Assembly (NCBI GenBank): GCA_000507305.1
Contig: DF239746.1
Location: forward strand, 28,933-92,932
Length of the DNA: 64,000 bases
Reading direction: 5' to 3'
Source of the DNA: Breviolum minutum Mf 1.05b.01
Lineage: Eukaryota > Sar > Dinophyceae > Suessiales > Symbiodiniaceae
The notes under the pieces: generated by a model
Told to the model about the DNA's origin: nothing
Seen by the model: the letters and a program-made list of their open reading frames with translations, nothing else
Databases searched by the model: none
Program-made: the position numbers and the translations under genes
Shown here: positions 50,050-61,965 of the stretch, one piece after another
Layout of the letters: every line of letters starts with the position of its first letter
Numbering within the stretch: position 1 is the stretch's first letter

Positions 50050-50138
50050 CTCCACCATCTCCGAATCCAGGGCTGCGGCAACACACCACTTGTGACGTCG
50101 TTTTTCCTGGTGGCCTTTGATAACGAAGCTCGAGCCAC
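50050..50138 (-). CDS. Exon, unknown
   Basis: Strong acceptor (ccatcttcctccacag) at 50138, GAG/GTTGA donor at 50050, 29 codons: GSSFVIKGHQEKRRHKWCVA then AALDSEMVE. Two other frames are partly open, but this one has the best composition. Confidence 0.55.
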
Positions 50139-50239
50139 CTGTGGAGGAAGATGGTGGTCTGAGATGTGCACGTTTTTTTGTCACCGTGATAAGATGTACA
50201 AACGTGTACGAATTGGCATATACATATATTTATAACAAC

Positions 50240-51060
50240 ATATATATATATACATACATTATACACTGTAACTCTTGAAATGTATGTGATCGAATATACA
50301 TAAAAAATCAATAAGATCATTGTGGTGCTGCGGTCAGTGGAGCATCACTGGATAGAACACTTTCAGTAGCACCCTGCAGTCAACAACAGAAATATCTTCA
50401 ATGTCTAATGTCCGCTTAAGTCATGACACTTCTCAAGGAAAGCCATAGCACCTTACGTGGGACATAAACGCAGCCACGATGCCTGGCCTTGCAGAGATGA
50501 TTCCAGTTGCATCGAAAACAAATGCGGATGTTTCGTGACCAAAAGGATGTCATAAGAATTTCATACAGAGACATGGACAGCATTAAATAACACGATTAAT
50601 AAATACAGCTCAGCCATGATTTCAAATAACGTGCGCGTTTATCATTTATCAAACATGATTATGTAAGACGAACAACCATCAACAACATACCACGAAGGAC
50701 TAAATTCAACTCCTTGAGTCGACAAAAAACAGGTCTTCCAATCCACGGTTCATGCCTTGACTCCAAAACAACGGATGCCCTGATGCAAAATTGAAGGGTG
50801 CACGGTCATTTTCAAGGGTACAAAATAAAAAGTCGTGCAACAAATATCTGAAAAAATAAAAAACAACTAAAAACACCATGCCGAAAGTTTAGGGATACCA
50901 ATGCAAACATATCTCATGTGTTGTTTTTGTCGTTCTTTTGTAGCTGTAGTTTCCCATTCACACTCTTAAACTTGTATTTCCTGAAGCAACTCTGCTTGCA
51001 GTTGCTATTGTTCGTATCGTTCCTTGCTATTATTGTTGATTTTTCTGTTCCTGTTCCTGT
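50240..51060. other. Stretch without a convincing exon
   Basis: AT-rich sequence between exon 50138 and the trinucleotide microsatellite. No exon with both splice sites and protein sense was found. Confidence 0.45.
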
Positions 51061-51149
51061 TCCTCCTCCTCGTCTTCTTCTTATTCTTCTTCTTCTTCTT
51101 CTTCTTCTTCTTCTTCTTCTTCTTCTTCTTCTTCTTCTTCTTCTTCTTC
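51060..51149. repeat. (TTC)n microsatellite left of the gap
   Basis: About 25 copies of TTC/CTT running into the Ns. Confidence 0.9.
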
Positions 51150-51500
51150 NNNNNNNNNNNNNNNNNNNNNNNNNNNNNNNNNNNNNNNNNNNNNNNNNNN
51201 NNNNNNNNNNNNNNNNNNNNNNNNNNNNNNNNNNNNNNNNNNNNNNNNNNNNNNNNNNNNNNNNNNNNNNNNNNNNNNNNNNNNNNNNNNNNNNNNNNNN
51301 NNNNNNNNNNNNNNNNNNNNNNNNNNNNNNNNNNNNNNNNNNNNNNNNNNNNNNNNNNNNNNNNNNNNNNNNNNNNNNNNNNNNNNNNNNNNNNNNNNNN
51401 NNNNNNNNNNNNNNNNNNNNNNNNNNNNNNNNNNNNNNNNNNNNNNNNNNNNNNNNNNNNNNNNNNNNNNNNNNNNNNNNNNNNNNNNNNNNNNNNNNNN
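51150..51500. other. Assembly gap
   Basis: 351 Ns flanked by TTC repeats on both sides; the true length is unknown. Open frames spanning it are artefacts. Confidence 0.99.
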
Positions 51501-51529
51501 CTTCTTCTTCTTCTTGTTTTGTTTTGTTT

Positions 51530-51570
<41 letters not shown>

Positions 51571-51616
51571 GCTGCTGCTGTTGTTGTTGGTGGTGGTGTT
51601 GTTGGTGGTGGTGGCA
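51501..51616. repeat. (TTC)n then (GTT/GGT)n microsatellite right of the gap
   Basis: A short CTT run, then a TTTTG stretch, then (GTT)n with GCT and GGT variants. This gives the artefactual Leu, Cys and Gln runs. Confidence 0.85.
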
Positions 51617-51678
51617 GCCATTTACCAGAAGATCAGCCAACTTCAAACAAACAGGACTGATTGATGCAACACAATGGC

Positions 51679-51716
51679 CTGCAGAGCCCAGCGATTTGTG
51701 GCTGCAACTGCATCAC
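51679..51716 (-). CDS. Short exon, unknown
   Basis: CAG/GTG acceptor and TGCAG/GCC donor: VMQLQPQIAGLC, 12 codons plus two bases. Confidence 0.45.
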
Positions 51717-51847
51717 CTGTCCAACCACTCAAGCCAGTGGTCACGTGGCCATCCACTCTTCAATTATTCAAGACATGTCCTTGGTTTTGAGAGGAGACAG
51801 GCGGCTTGATCTTCTTGAACTTAGTATCAACCCCCCTTCAAACTGAC

Positions 51848-52572
51848 CTTAGATAAATTCTCACAAATGAAAGCCTGGCCTCCAAATCGTCTGGCAGCAC
51901 CAAGGATGCTCATAACTCATGAGCACGTAAGTGTCGTCATGTTTGAAATGGTTTCGATCAATCAATTGATCCTTTCATGTGATCGGATCCACATATGAAA
52001 AGATTCTCCAGAAGAAATCATATCTAAAAACTGAAAATCATTGATTGAAAACCAATCAAATTCAAGAGGCGAACAAAAATTCCCTAGCTAATCACGATCA
52101 ACAACGAATAGTTTACTTATGACTTATCTTCTTTGGTTGACATGTATTTCATTGGAATTTTGCTGATGTGTATGTATCACTCCGGGAAACAACATGTAAC
52201 CATTTACACACTCCAGGCCATAGCCAGCAATCCATTGTGGGTCACGGGTTCACCTTCTCAATAGATCAAGGAATTGGGCTGCGGAAGGTCACGGGGTTGC
52301 GACATTGGCATCTGATTAAGACGTCAAGTTGAAAATCCTATCTTCAAATTGGCATTCATATGAAGATACGTCATGATAAATACCTTGACTTCACATTTGT
52401 ATACATGTTTCATGGTAAACGATAGGATGAACTTCCATTCAAGCTATCCAGCAGCCACCCTGTTTTTCCTCTGCAACTCCTCACGAAACGTCGGTAGGGC
52501 AACCTGGTGTAAACTAGACAGGTCGCGCAAAAGTCGTTTGTTGAGTCGTCTTAGGGGATGCTCTTTCGGCTC
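51848..52572 (-). CDS. Three short exons, unknown
   Basis: About 52530-52572 (GAG/GAG; EPKEHPLRRLNKRLL, probable GC donor), 52459-52503 (CAG/GTT; VALPTFREELQRKNR, GT donor) and 51848-51879 (GAG/GCC; ARLSFVRIYL, GT donor). The last two join in phase. Very basic. SFVRI also occurs in the possible exon at 49645-49692. Confidence 0.45.
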
Positions 52573-53024
52573 CTTCAGAAGCTAGTGGATTTCTGACACG
52601 CCGATGTGTCAACAGCGACGTGACATACTCTCCACCAGAAATGTGCCGTACTATGCAAATCTACCGTGCACGCAGATTCATCTTCGGGTGCCTCCGGTAA
52701 GAGGTCCATGAAGATTCACGGGTCCGGGGACCCTCTCAGTGCTTGAGCCAGACATGCCTTCTGCGTGTCGCTCATTGATCCCAGAGTGCAACAAAAAGTT
52801 GCAAAATAAGATTTAGACCTACATGTAAGAGCAAAAGTCTATCATCAGTATTGTACTCTGTAGATTTATACCCTTTGAATTCCGGACAAATGCAATGATT
52901 GCCTCGTGCATAGCCATTTACCCTGCCGCACAACTGTCAGGGATCCATGCAAATGGAGTGGAGTCAATGCGACCGCCCCAATTTAAGATAGCCGAGCATT
53001 CCCACGTTCGCTATGCGGTGCGGG

Positions 53025-53560
53025 TCAAAATAGGTCAGAGTAGCAAAAGGGGGCAGGGGTCAAAAGAAAGTTTGGTCCAACCAGTTCCACTGCCCAGTGC
53101 ACCCCAATTATGGCATACTCTGAGTCCTTTGAAATGCTGGCCATGGAAAACGAATGACACAACCTCTCGCTGAGCCTGAGTTAAAACAGCTTCTCACTCC
53201 TTCCGCCAAGAGCAGCCTCGTGTAGGGATTCGGGCCAGGTTCAGCTGATGGGGGGCTTATAGAACTTGGAAGGTATCCATTGGATGTTGCACCCACAGTG
53301 CTTGTCTTTATGGTGCTTCCCGGTGTAGTTTCTCTAAGAATACTGGCTATGTCAGGATGATCAATTTGGAGTTTCCTTCTAGCTGAGGCAATCAAGATCC
53401 CAAAACAACTGCTACAACTCGTGGCAATCCAACGCCTGGGGTGAAATGGGTGAAAGAATTCATGTAGACAATAGGACCCTGAGCCTCCTGTAGGCACTTC
53501 CGTTCTAATTTCCCTACAAATGATCACCATAGGGCTGTTGATCATCACTGTAGTTTCCAA
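53025..53560 (-). CDS. 3' part of an uncharacterised gene
   Basis: A long open frame, 53198-53560, with ARRKLQIDHPDIASILRE and SNGYLPSSISPPSAEPGPN, ends at a GT donor (LLAEG/GTGAGAAG). It joins in phase to terminal exon 53025-53126: DSEYAIIGVHWAVELVG..., TGA at 53025. The 5' boundary of the long exon is not fixed. The plus-strand frame over 52895-53173 is a shadow. No domain recognised. Confidence 0.55.
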
Positions 53561-53719
53561 AAAAAAACTGCCTATGTCTGGCCATGTTTCTATTTCACCG
53601 TTGGCTATTGTAGTGCCTCAAGGCTCTTCGTCTTCACAAGGACGGATGCAAGAGCCTTGTCCTGGCGATTGGTGACGTGCCTTGCTACCTCGGGGTTACA
53701 CGCCTTTATGGTTGGTCCA

Positions 53720-54280
53720 GATCCTAAGTATAGTATCTATACAAGTACATAGATGTATATTATACAGTACATTATATTATGTTGTACTATACTGTATTGT
53801 ACTAATTTGTATTATAGTATATGTGTCATAATTGTACTGTAACTATATTGTAATCATATCATAATAATTGATAATATATCATGATATATCATAACTATAT
53901 CGTAAAAAATATTATAATTATATTCAAGTTAATATAATATATCATAATTGTCTTGTGATTTCAAACATATCAGATATATATATATATAATTATTATGATT
54001 ATATTGCACGTGTAATAACTATGATTAGAATCACAATCATGAACATAACTATAGCACTACGTATATCAAAATGTATTATAACTACAGTATATCATGGTTA
54101 TATTGCAATCATATTACTAACATATATAGTTGTAACTAGTTATAACTACGATATCATACTTAGAATCAAAATCAATAGTTACAATCATAAACATAAACAT
54201 AACTAAAATATCATATTGATATGATATTAATATCACATTAATATCATATCTAGTATTATATATACAGTACATATATTAAC
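53720..54280. repeat. AT-rich simple-sequence tract
   Basis: About 560 bp of nearly pure A/T with repeating atatcata and ataactat words, similar in style to 15540-15735. No coding features. Confidence 0.8.
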
Positions 54281-54975
54281 ATCTTCAGTTATCATCAATC
54301 TTGTGAACTGTCCTTAGAGGTTTGTTTCAGTTTGCTCCAAGCAAACACTTTCACAGGCCGTTTCCCCCGCCCCCCAGTTACCAAGTTCAACGACTCAACT
54401 CCTCCCGTGTCACAGGCCTAGCTGAAAAAGCAATCGTTGGATCTCCGTATCACTGGCACTGGCACTCAGTGGCACATACCAGGTCGGATGAAGTTTGAAA
54501 CCTCGGCGAATCCATTTCGAGCTTTAGCCGTTAAAACACGGGTGATGTGTTGGTGAAGTGCCACAGCATTTGAAATATTGTAGGTAAGTATAACCCTCAG
54601 GTGAACATGGAAAAATTGAGGAGATTCCGATGTTTGCTGAATATGTTTTGGGGATGATGAGCATTGATTTGCTGAGTGTATCTTTGCGTTTGATGCTTGA
54701 ATTCATAGTATCCAATGAAATTGAAAAGCAGCAGTCTGTTCTGAGACACTGTTAATGTTGCTGTTACAAATTCAGATCATAAGACAACCAGGCAGTTGTC
54801 TAAAAAAGACTGTTGAATTCAGTGATCAAACTGCCTGAATTCAGAGATCGACAATCACAAACCACATGATTGAACCTGTTGGGAAATGGAATCCTACAAG
54901 AAAACAAAAAATCAATGACAAATGCTTCCTGTAGTTTTGCCGTTCGGGATGATGTCTTCAGAAAAGACTCTTCTT

Positions 54976-55338
54976 TCATTCAGAGACTGTTGGAGAGAAA
55001 AAAAGGGTGCAAAGTGCTAAGCTATGAAACCCAAAACCATGTCTTGAAATCACCACTGGACCATCACAAAAAACCTGCAAATTCTATAGTGCATCATAAT
55101 CTACACATCGTACCACCCCATAGTCTGGTGAAAAAATGGTCTGGTTGTTGGAAGATTACTTGTCTGCCAAGTGGAAATGACATTGTGAGTTGTGGGATGC
55201 GTCGATGCGTCTCTTCCTGTCATCTCGAACCCCAACTCCCATGACCCACAACTGCCTTCATTACGGATCCATGAGATGCTTCCTGCACCGAAGGGTGAAG
55301 AATCGTTGGCTGTTCCAAATGGTTGCCATTCTCAATAG
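54976..55338 (-). CDS. 3' exons of an uncharacterised gene
   Basis: Exon 55253-55338 (IENGNHLEQPTILHPSVQEA then SHGSVMKA, GT donor), exon 55160-55216 (EETHRRIPQLTMSFPLGRQ, GT donor) and terminal exon 54976-55074 (CDGPVVISRHGFGFHSL..., TGA at 54976) join in phase. The plus-strand frame over 54870-55244 is the shadow. An earlier exon may lie near 55610-55640 (GILGSEHWKHL). No family recognised. Confidence 0.6.
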
Positions 55339-56073
55339 CTTCCAACAACAAAATGGGCCAAATGGCCAAAAAGAAAACTTGGAGTTTTGAGATTTGTTCG
55401 TTTGGGACACCAAGTTGAGAAAGTCTATAAGTTTGATATGGTTTAATCATCATAATATATGTATATATATACATTATGATGCTTCTCTAACTATCAGCGC
55501 CCAGTTTGGCAACAACGTCAAGTTGCCCGACTCAATTCAAATAAGACAGGTTTCACACCCAAGAAGACAGAATCGGTCAATCAGAAAGCGTCAAATCAAC
55601 AAACCAGATGCTTCCAGTGCTCAGAACCAAGGATACCCTATGAGGAGGGTCCTATTCCCAGGCATTTATCATTAATCATGGATAGCAAGAATAGGTGTGG
55701 GTGGACCTGTACTGTACTGATGATTATATTCATACATGAATATATGTTATCATGTGTTATCTATATTATAGTGAATGTAAACAAGCTCACCTTTGTTCTC
55801 ATTACACATTCCTTCAAACAAATTAGAAGGTAATAAAAGTGTACCTGTTATTGTTCGCAACGTTCAATAAACCGAATTACATTTTAAATATATAATATAT
55901 GTCATATATATAATATGTATATATACACGTATCTATATACTAGACTGAACGAGTGTATCCTTGCTCTACTACATGTTTTGCATGTCTTCCTCCTGAATCT
56001 TAGAATCTTGCGGATGAACCTTAACACCACACATGCACCGCGTCGCACTTTTGTGGCATTTTTTCTGCGAAAT

Positions 56074-59000
56074 TCACAAGAATTTGAAAAGTTCTTGCAC
56101 CTTCCTGCTGTCACCACCAAATTCTGGAGACCCCCATGTAACAACTTCTCCGTCTGCAAGGATAGCAGTAAAAGCACCCTTCTGTGTCGCTTCCAATCGC
56201 AACACCTTGCAGCTTAGGTCTGGCGGAGATCGATCATCTCCACCCCAGGTGACGATGGATCCATCCGCTTTCACAGCGCCAAAGGTATGTTCACTAGCAC
56301 AAAGTTGCTTCACATTGGTCAACATATGTTGAACAGCATCACTATTGCCACCATTGGTTGGATCTCCCCAAGTCACAACTCTCACACCTGTCACTGCAGC
56401 AAAAGCACTCATTGTTCCATGAATTTCTTCCACGTTTCGAAGCAAAGGTTCGATTTCACTACCTGGTTGATGAACAAATGTTTTCCGGTAGAAAAGGACT
56501 TCGTCATAATTTGTCCATCTTTCCACTTGTGAGGGATTCATAAATGAAACAGATTGAAATAGTACAAGGACAACTACTATGGCATGATTTATCACGAAAT
56601 TCAACCAGAAACATTCTCAGATCTCTATCTCTCGGGGCTCAAAAACTTCATGAAAAAGGATACTGAAAGCAAATTGGAGCGTGGCAATCTGCCCCATGAC
56701 GCGGGTTGCCCCAGGTTACCACGGATCCATCCTTTCGGATCGCAGCAAAAGCGCCAGAGGTGGAGCGGAGTTTTTTCACATCCACCAAAAGATCTTCAAC
56801 ATCCCGGCTATCCCCTCCACCTTGGAGCCAACTTAGCCGGCTAGTTAACGGCTAGTTCGTGAGCAGCGGTGAAGAATTGTTCCAAATGTTCATCGTTTGT
56901 GCCATCCGAAAAAAACATCCGTCATCCGTCATCCCCTCTCCACCACTGAAATTTAAACAAAAGCTTAAATCAACGCTTAAGGATGTGTTTTTCGGGTTTC
57001 CTTCACCAACATCTTCAGTTGGGCCACTCATGGCAGCCCCCCAGGTGAGACATCTTCCATCTTTGCGTAGTGCTGCAAAGGCCGTTTCCGTCGCCTGAAG
57101 AATCTCCACGTCAACCAGCTGATCTTTAACGTCGCCACAATCACCACCTGGTAGGGTTTTTAAGGCAATGTACAAGACTTCCTAAAACTTTGAAATAAAC
57201 AAAACAAGGTGCTTGGATGAGAAAGGAGTTTGAATGTAATCCCCTCTCCAGTATATTGGGGTCAGGTTGGCTGAAAAGGCCATCAACAAAAGGCTTGTTT
57301 TTCAAGGAAATACTATGCATGTGAGCGTATGCTTATGCACATCAAGTGTCATGCATCATATCTCTATATGCACTTCATGATCTCCATATCTATACAAACG
57401 ATATAAATATAGAAACGATGAAGATATACTGTGTATATACATATATGAATTGTGATAAACCTGAGATCGTGACCTAGAGTGACCTAGACATATACTGACT
57501 CTCAATATGCGTTCATACGCCATCTAAAAAAGTCAGAGGCCCCTGAATCTGTTTAGATCACACCGAGGTACCAAAGAGTGCACTGCCCCATGTGATGACT
57601 TTTCCATCGCAGATCGCAGCAAAGGCACCACTGGAGGACTGGATGTGCTGCACATTTCGAAGCTGGTCTTGTACTTCGCGACCTCAACGCGTCGTGAATA
57701 GAATCAGAGACCTGAAAGAGAATTGGTTGAAACAAAACAGACAATTCAACGATGAAGATGGATAAATTATGATAAATTATGATAAATTGATTCAAATTTA
57801 AACTTTTGGCCCTTGAATGTCGATTTGACATTTAAGTCATTTTTTCAAATGGATCCACCACACTTGGTCTGGAGACGTCCTTCAAAAACAGCTGCGACTC
57901 AACTCTTTCCAATCTTTTTCCTGAGGTTCTCCTGAACTGTCTCCTCATGACTTCAAACAAAAATGTGTCTCAACTAATGTCTCAACAGTATTCCCAAATT
58001 GATCTTCCATGCTTCCATGTATCTATGTAAATCTATCTCTATTGTATCTACTTGAGAATGATCCACTTTACCCGGATCCCACATCTAATATTCTGGTTTT
58101 CCCGCTGGTTCACCCTTCTATTGGGGACAGAGCAGCAATCTCCTCCATGAAGTGGGCTTCCCCAGGTCACAACAGATCCATCTTCTTTAATCGCAGCGAA
58201 GGCTTGCTTTGTGGCAAAAAGCCTCATAACTCCTCACAAGGTGGCGCTGGTAGCAACAGACATGTCTATCTTCAAAATTTGACAGCTTGGTGGAGATCAA
58301 ACTATCAAGTTGCTTCACAACTGGAGAAGACATGTTCGTTTTCAAACGATGGAGCATCAACAAGGCTGCCAGGAATCACCCCTTTGCCTTGAAGCTGATC
58401 TTGGACCATTGAGCTGTCGCAAAATCCACTTCCCCAGGTAATCACTCTGTCCTAAGAGAACGCAAATATCAAGGAGATGAGAAAAGATATGACAGTCATT
58501 ACAACAGAGACATATTCATGCTTACATACAATCATCATGATACAGTTCAATTATCACACATCATATATGAATATATCACATATCAATCGAATGATATATA
58601 TATATACATTGGTTTGTAGGGCTTGTTCATGTGTAATATTCATGAGTGCCTCCGTTCGCTCGATATCCATTAGTAGTAAAGCCCAAGCCACAAAACCATC
58701 AATGATCCACCTCTAATGGACAATACAAAGTCGAAAATGCCATATCAAACTTTGGGATGGAGGGTCAACCGCTTCAAATGCAGGTACAAGTTCTGAGAAC
58801 CCTCCAGCTGAAACCTTTCAATGGTAAGTCATTTATTGTCGGACTAAGGTTCAACGAAAAGAACAGAAATATAGAAATGAAAATAAACGAAGCACATATT
58901 TTCCATGGTATCCAAGCATCATTGGCGAGTGCAGCAAATGCAGTATCGCTTCCCACCAGCTGAGTCACATTTCCTAGCACAGAATCCCTCAACTCAAGCC

Positions 59001-59670
59001 ATTCTTTTTTTAAATCCCCGCCTGACATTTATGACCAGGATTGGGGATCCTAGATTTCTTAATTCCTTCACCCCCCCCCCCAAAAAAAAAAAGAAACCAA
59101 CTTCTAGTGGTTTTTTGTGTCTTTACCAAGTGGCTCAATTGTTCTTGCACTTTGCTGCTGTCACCCCCTTCTTCTTCATTGCCCCAGGTGATTACACGAT
59201 GACCTTCAGGGCACCATAAGGCAAAGGCACTGCTGGTGGTCGCCAGCTGTGCTTCCAACACCACTGCGTTGAGCTCATCGTTGTTTTGCAACCCGAGCTT
59301 TACCAGGGATCCGTTGGTCGGTAAAGGCTGCCTTGAGGTATGGTAAGGTTGGAGTTGAATGAAGTTGACATCAACCAAACGCAAGTGCGTTTTGGAGATG
59401 TTATAATTAAGTACTATACAAATTGATTCAAATTGTGTGTTTGCTGCAAGGTTGGGTGGGAGTCATCTTCTAATTCTACATCTTTGTTGGGGTGATGGTC
59501 TAAACTCTGCCATAGCACCCTGCCCAGAACAGCCGCAAGAAGCCCTGCGACAAAGCTCGCTGTGCCGCGATGCGCAACTCCAATGTACCACCATCTTTGG
59601 GTACTGACACACGTTCACAGCGACCACTGGCTAAGGTAATGGAGAATTGAAGACATTGGGACGAGGCCAT
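56074..59670 (-). CDS. WG-repeat (RCC1-like) protein with ubiquitin-like N-terminus, complete
   Basis: Nine exons in phase: 59519-59670 (ATG at 59670), 59135-59331, 58918-58973, 58388-58451, 58137-58232, 57572-57682, 57028-57147, 56686-56820, 56074-56462 (TGA). 439 residues. Residues about 1-85 form the ubiquitin-like leader (LASGRCERVSVP, AAQRALSQGFLRL). Then come nine repeats of about 35-45 residues with the pattern GGDSxxVQxQLxxV...AFAAI...GxVxTWG; nine TWG tripeptides are seen. Such repeats form beta-propeller-like folds as in RCC1 and likely mediate protein binding. Introns after exons 2, 3, 4, 5 and 8 start with GC, the others with GT; every acceptor is AG/G. Exons are roughly one repeat each. 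A TTTCAG about 17 bp above the ATG could serve as a trans-splice acceptor. Confidence 0.9.
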
Positions 59671-59699
59671 GGACAAGTCCCATGGAATTCCTGAAACGT

Positions 59700-60600
59700 G
59701 TTGCAAAGTAATCAGTGTAATAAGTGTAATCTATATATAGCTGTCTTCGCTAAAGCCTCTGGAAAACGAGAAACATCCACAAACAGAACCCATATACACG
59801 TAGAATCCATCTTGATAGATGATGGGAAAAGACATGGAAAAACATCAAGATAATCTTATGTCACAGTATGTCAATATCTGCTGTTTCTATTTCAAAAAAA
59901 CATTTCAACAACAGCTGGAGAGCTTGAACTGAAAAAACAGCTGCAAACTCAGGTCTGCTTCCTTTCAATGCAAGGGTTTTTTCATGGAAACCAGAGAAGT
60001 TTGAATGTCACCTATCCAAATCAATACCCTAGTTGGTGGTTTCAGCCCGTCAGACAAATATTGGTCAAGTTGGATCATCTCTCCAGGTAAGGGCAAAAAA
60101 AAACATATAAAAGCTGTTTGAAACCACCACCTACATGCCTTTGAAGCAATCCATCCCCCACGCTTTTCCCCACCTTTACACTTGGTGTTGGGTGCTCCAC
60201 ACTTGCCTCCATGGTAACCATCCTGGCACCGAACAAAAATCCAGGATCCAGGTCACTTATTCCAATTCAATGCTGTGACTTGTTAAGCCCGGTGTGTTAC
60301 TTGTAGGATGATTGTATATTCAGAACATGCTTTGCATGATTCACCCACGTAGTCTACATTTTTTAATGATCTATGCAAAGCATGCAGCATACATATGCAA
60401 CCGAACTATAGTAGAACTATTAGGTCCACTTAATCTAATTAAGCTCAGTACATATCGCATGACTTATAATTGGGGATCCCTAAAACCAAGTGTTTGGATG
60501 CAATTTTCGATGCATTTTGGCATCAAATAAGTGTAAATGTGTGTAAGTCTTGAGTCTTGAGACATAGACACAACTTTCACCCTCTTGTTGCTCTTGCTCA
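59700..60600. other. Spacer upstream of the WG-repeat gene
   Basis: Contains the R3 element at 60029-60135. I see no convincing exon, although the gene above (exon 60630-60726 with a GC donor) must end somewhere here. Confidence 0.5.
60029..60135. repeat. Inverted-repeat element, family R3, copy 2
   Basis: Left end CTAGTTGGTGGTTTCAGC, right end GCTGTTTGAAACCACCACCT, a terminal inverted repeat of about 18 bp. It lies in the spacer upstream of the WG-repeat gene. Confidence 0.7.
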
Positions 60601-60629
60601 GCGGCTGCTCATCCAGTAAACGCTGGAGC

Positions 60630-61316
60630 CTAATTGAGCTGTTCCCAGTTTTGTCCCGGCCTTTCTGTACCATTCCTTGTAGAACAAGCCAAAGTCAAAG
60701 TCGCAGGGTGGATTCTGCAAGTCTTCCTTGGCCAGGCCACATGTTGCCCTCATTTCTCTTCGCTGAATTCATGAAAAGGTTGAACAAAAATCGTTCCAGT
60801 CATCCCAGTAGGCAGTGTTTCATGGAACCTTAGCAAAAGCAAAACAACTTGGATCTACCCCCCACCCAGTATCAGTCACCACCACGGAATCCCAACCTAA
60901 ACCTTTATTTGCCACTGGAATCCTGGGGGGTAGATCCAAGTTGCAACCAGGAAAAGCCGAGCATCAACTGATGGCAGGTCAGGATACCTGGATCAGCTCA
61001 CCAAAAGATGCCAAATACTTTCCATGAGGGTCTTGTGCAAAGGAAAGCCATGAAGTTTACCGCAAATCATGGGAGCATGGGCCAAATATGGATCTCTAGA
61101 TCTATAGGCTACTGATGCCACAAATTGACAGTACCTCAAAAACTATCAAAAACCTAGAGTTTCCTTAATGCTGTTCGTGTAATCTTTCCAGTAAAACGTG
61201 ATGCCTTGCCCTCCCCCGTGGGGCAACTGGATAACCCTACCTGGTGTTGAACAGCTTCACGGCTTGCCGCACACGTTCCGCATTGGCCGTGACATTATCG
61301 ATGCCATCCCACCAGC
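60630..61316 (-). CDS. Exons probably belonging to the cysteine-rich protein gene
   Basis: 61241-61316 (AAG/GC; WWDGIDNVTANAERVRQAV then KLFNT, GT donor), 60988-61017 (YLASFGELIQ, GT donor; acceptor AG/T) and 60630-60726 (AAG/GAA; EDLQNPPCDFDFGLFYKEWY then RKAGTKLGTAQL, GC donor). The last two join in phase; the first does not join 61017 directly. R4 copy 2 lies between the last two exons. No domain recognised. Confidence 0.5.
60846..60942. repeat. Inverted-repeat element, family R4, copy 2
   Basis: Near-perfect ends AACTTGGATCTACCCCCCA and TGGGGGGTAGATCCAAGTT. The core matches the 11885-11999 copy. The clean ends suggest this copy is younger. Confidence 0.8.
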
Positions 61317-61521
61317 CTTCAGAGCAAGGCTTCAATTTGTTTTTCAACGTGGAAGACTTTCTTGTAGGTTCTTGTTATATCTGGAACCTTTGATGATTTT
61401 CGAATGAACTTCGAAACGTGTTTTATGGGGTGTTTTTCTATTCATGATTGCTGGCACGATTCACGCTTTACACGATGCACCTAATTGATGTTCTTTTTTC
61501 AACATGCCACGAACAACTCCT

Positions 61522-61965
61522 TCATTTTGAAGCACCCCCAAATTTCGAACGCTGAAACGGAGTTGTCAGCTTGGACTGTGTACAGAGTCTAGAGCTTGAG
61601 CAATGCTGTAAATGTTCAACAGGTTCACCATCCCCAATTGCAGTCCAGGTGCTGAAGCTAATGCCCTTGTCTTCCTCAGGATCATATTCTCGATGAGACC
61701 ACCTGTGATTTTTACCAAACCAAATCTGGGCGGATGGAGTGGTAAATTCGTTTGGCCTTGGCCACTTCTTGTCGTGATAATAGTATTGCTCTGTAAAATT
61801 GTAAAGGTAGTACAGTAGGCTGACATGTTGAATTGTGGTCTCAACATCCCTTGTGGTACTATATGTCAAAATGAAGGATGTGCTTGGAAGCACCCTTCGA
61901 GCTTGCTCTTTCTGATTTTCTTCACCTCTTTCTTCCTTCCGATCACTGTCAAATGCTGTTAGCAT
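61522..61965 (-). CDS. Open frame of 147 codons from ATG, unknown
   Basis: ATG at 61965; hydrophilic N-terminus (DSDRKEERGEENQKEQARR), then an aromatic-rich stretch (YYLYNFTEQYYYHDKKWPRP) and SHREYDPEEDKG. Long for this DNA, but without clear splice sites. Either an internal exon of the surrounding gene or an independent reading frame. Confidence 0.4.
   Translation of the reverse strand: MLTAFDSDRKEERGEENQKEQARRVLPSTSFILTYSTTRDVETTIQHVSLLYYLYNFTEQYYYHDKKWPRPNEFTTPSAQIWFGKNHRWSHREYDPEEDKGISFSTWTAIGDGEPVEHLQHCSSSRLCTQSKLTTPFQRSKFGGASK

Noticed and set aside
50914..51809. Long frames across the Ns with Leu, Phe, Gln or Arg runs
   Set aside because: Products of triplet repeats and unknown bases.
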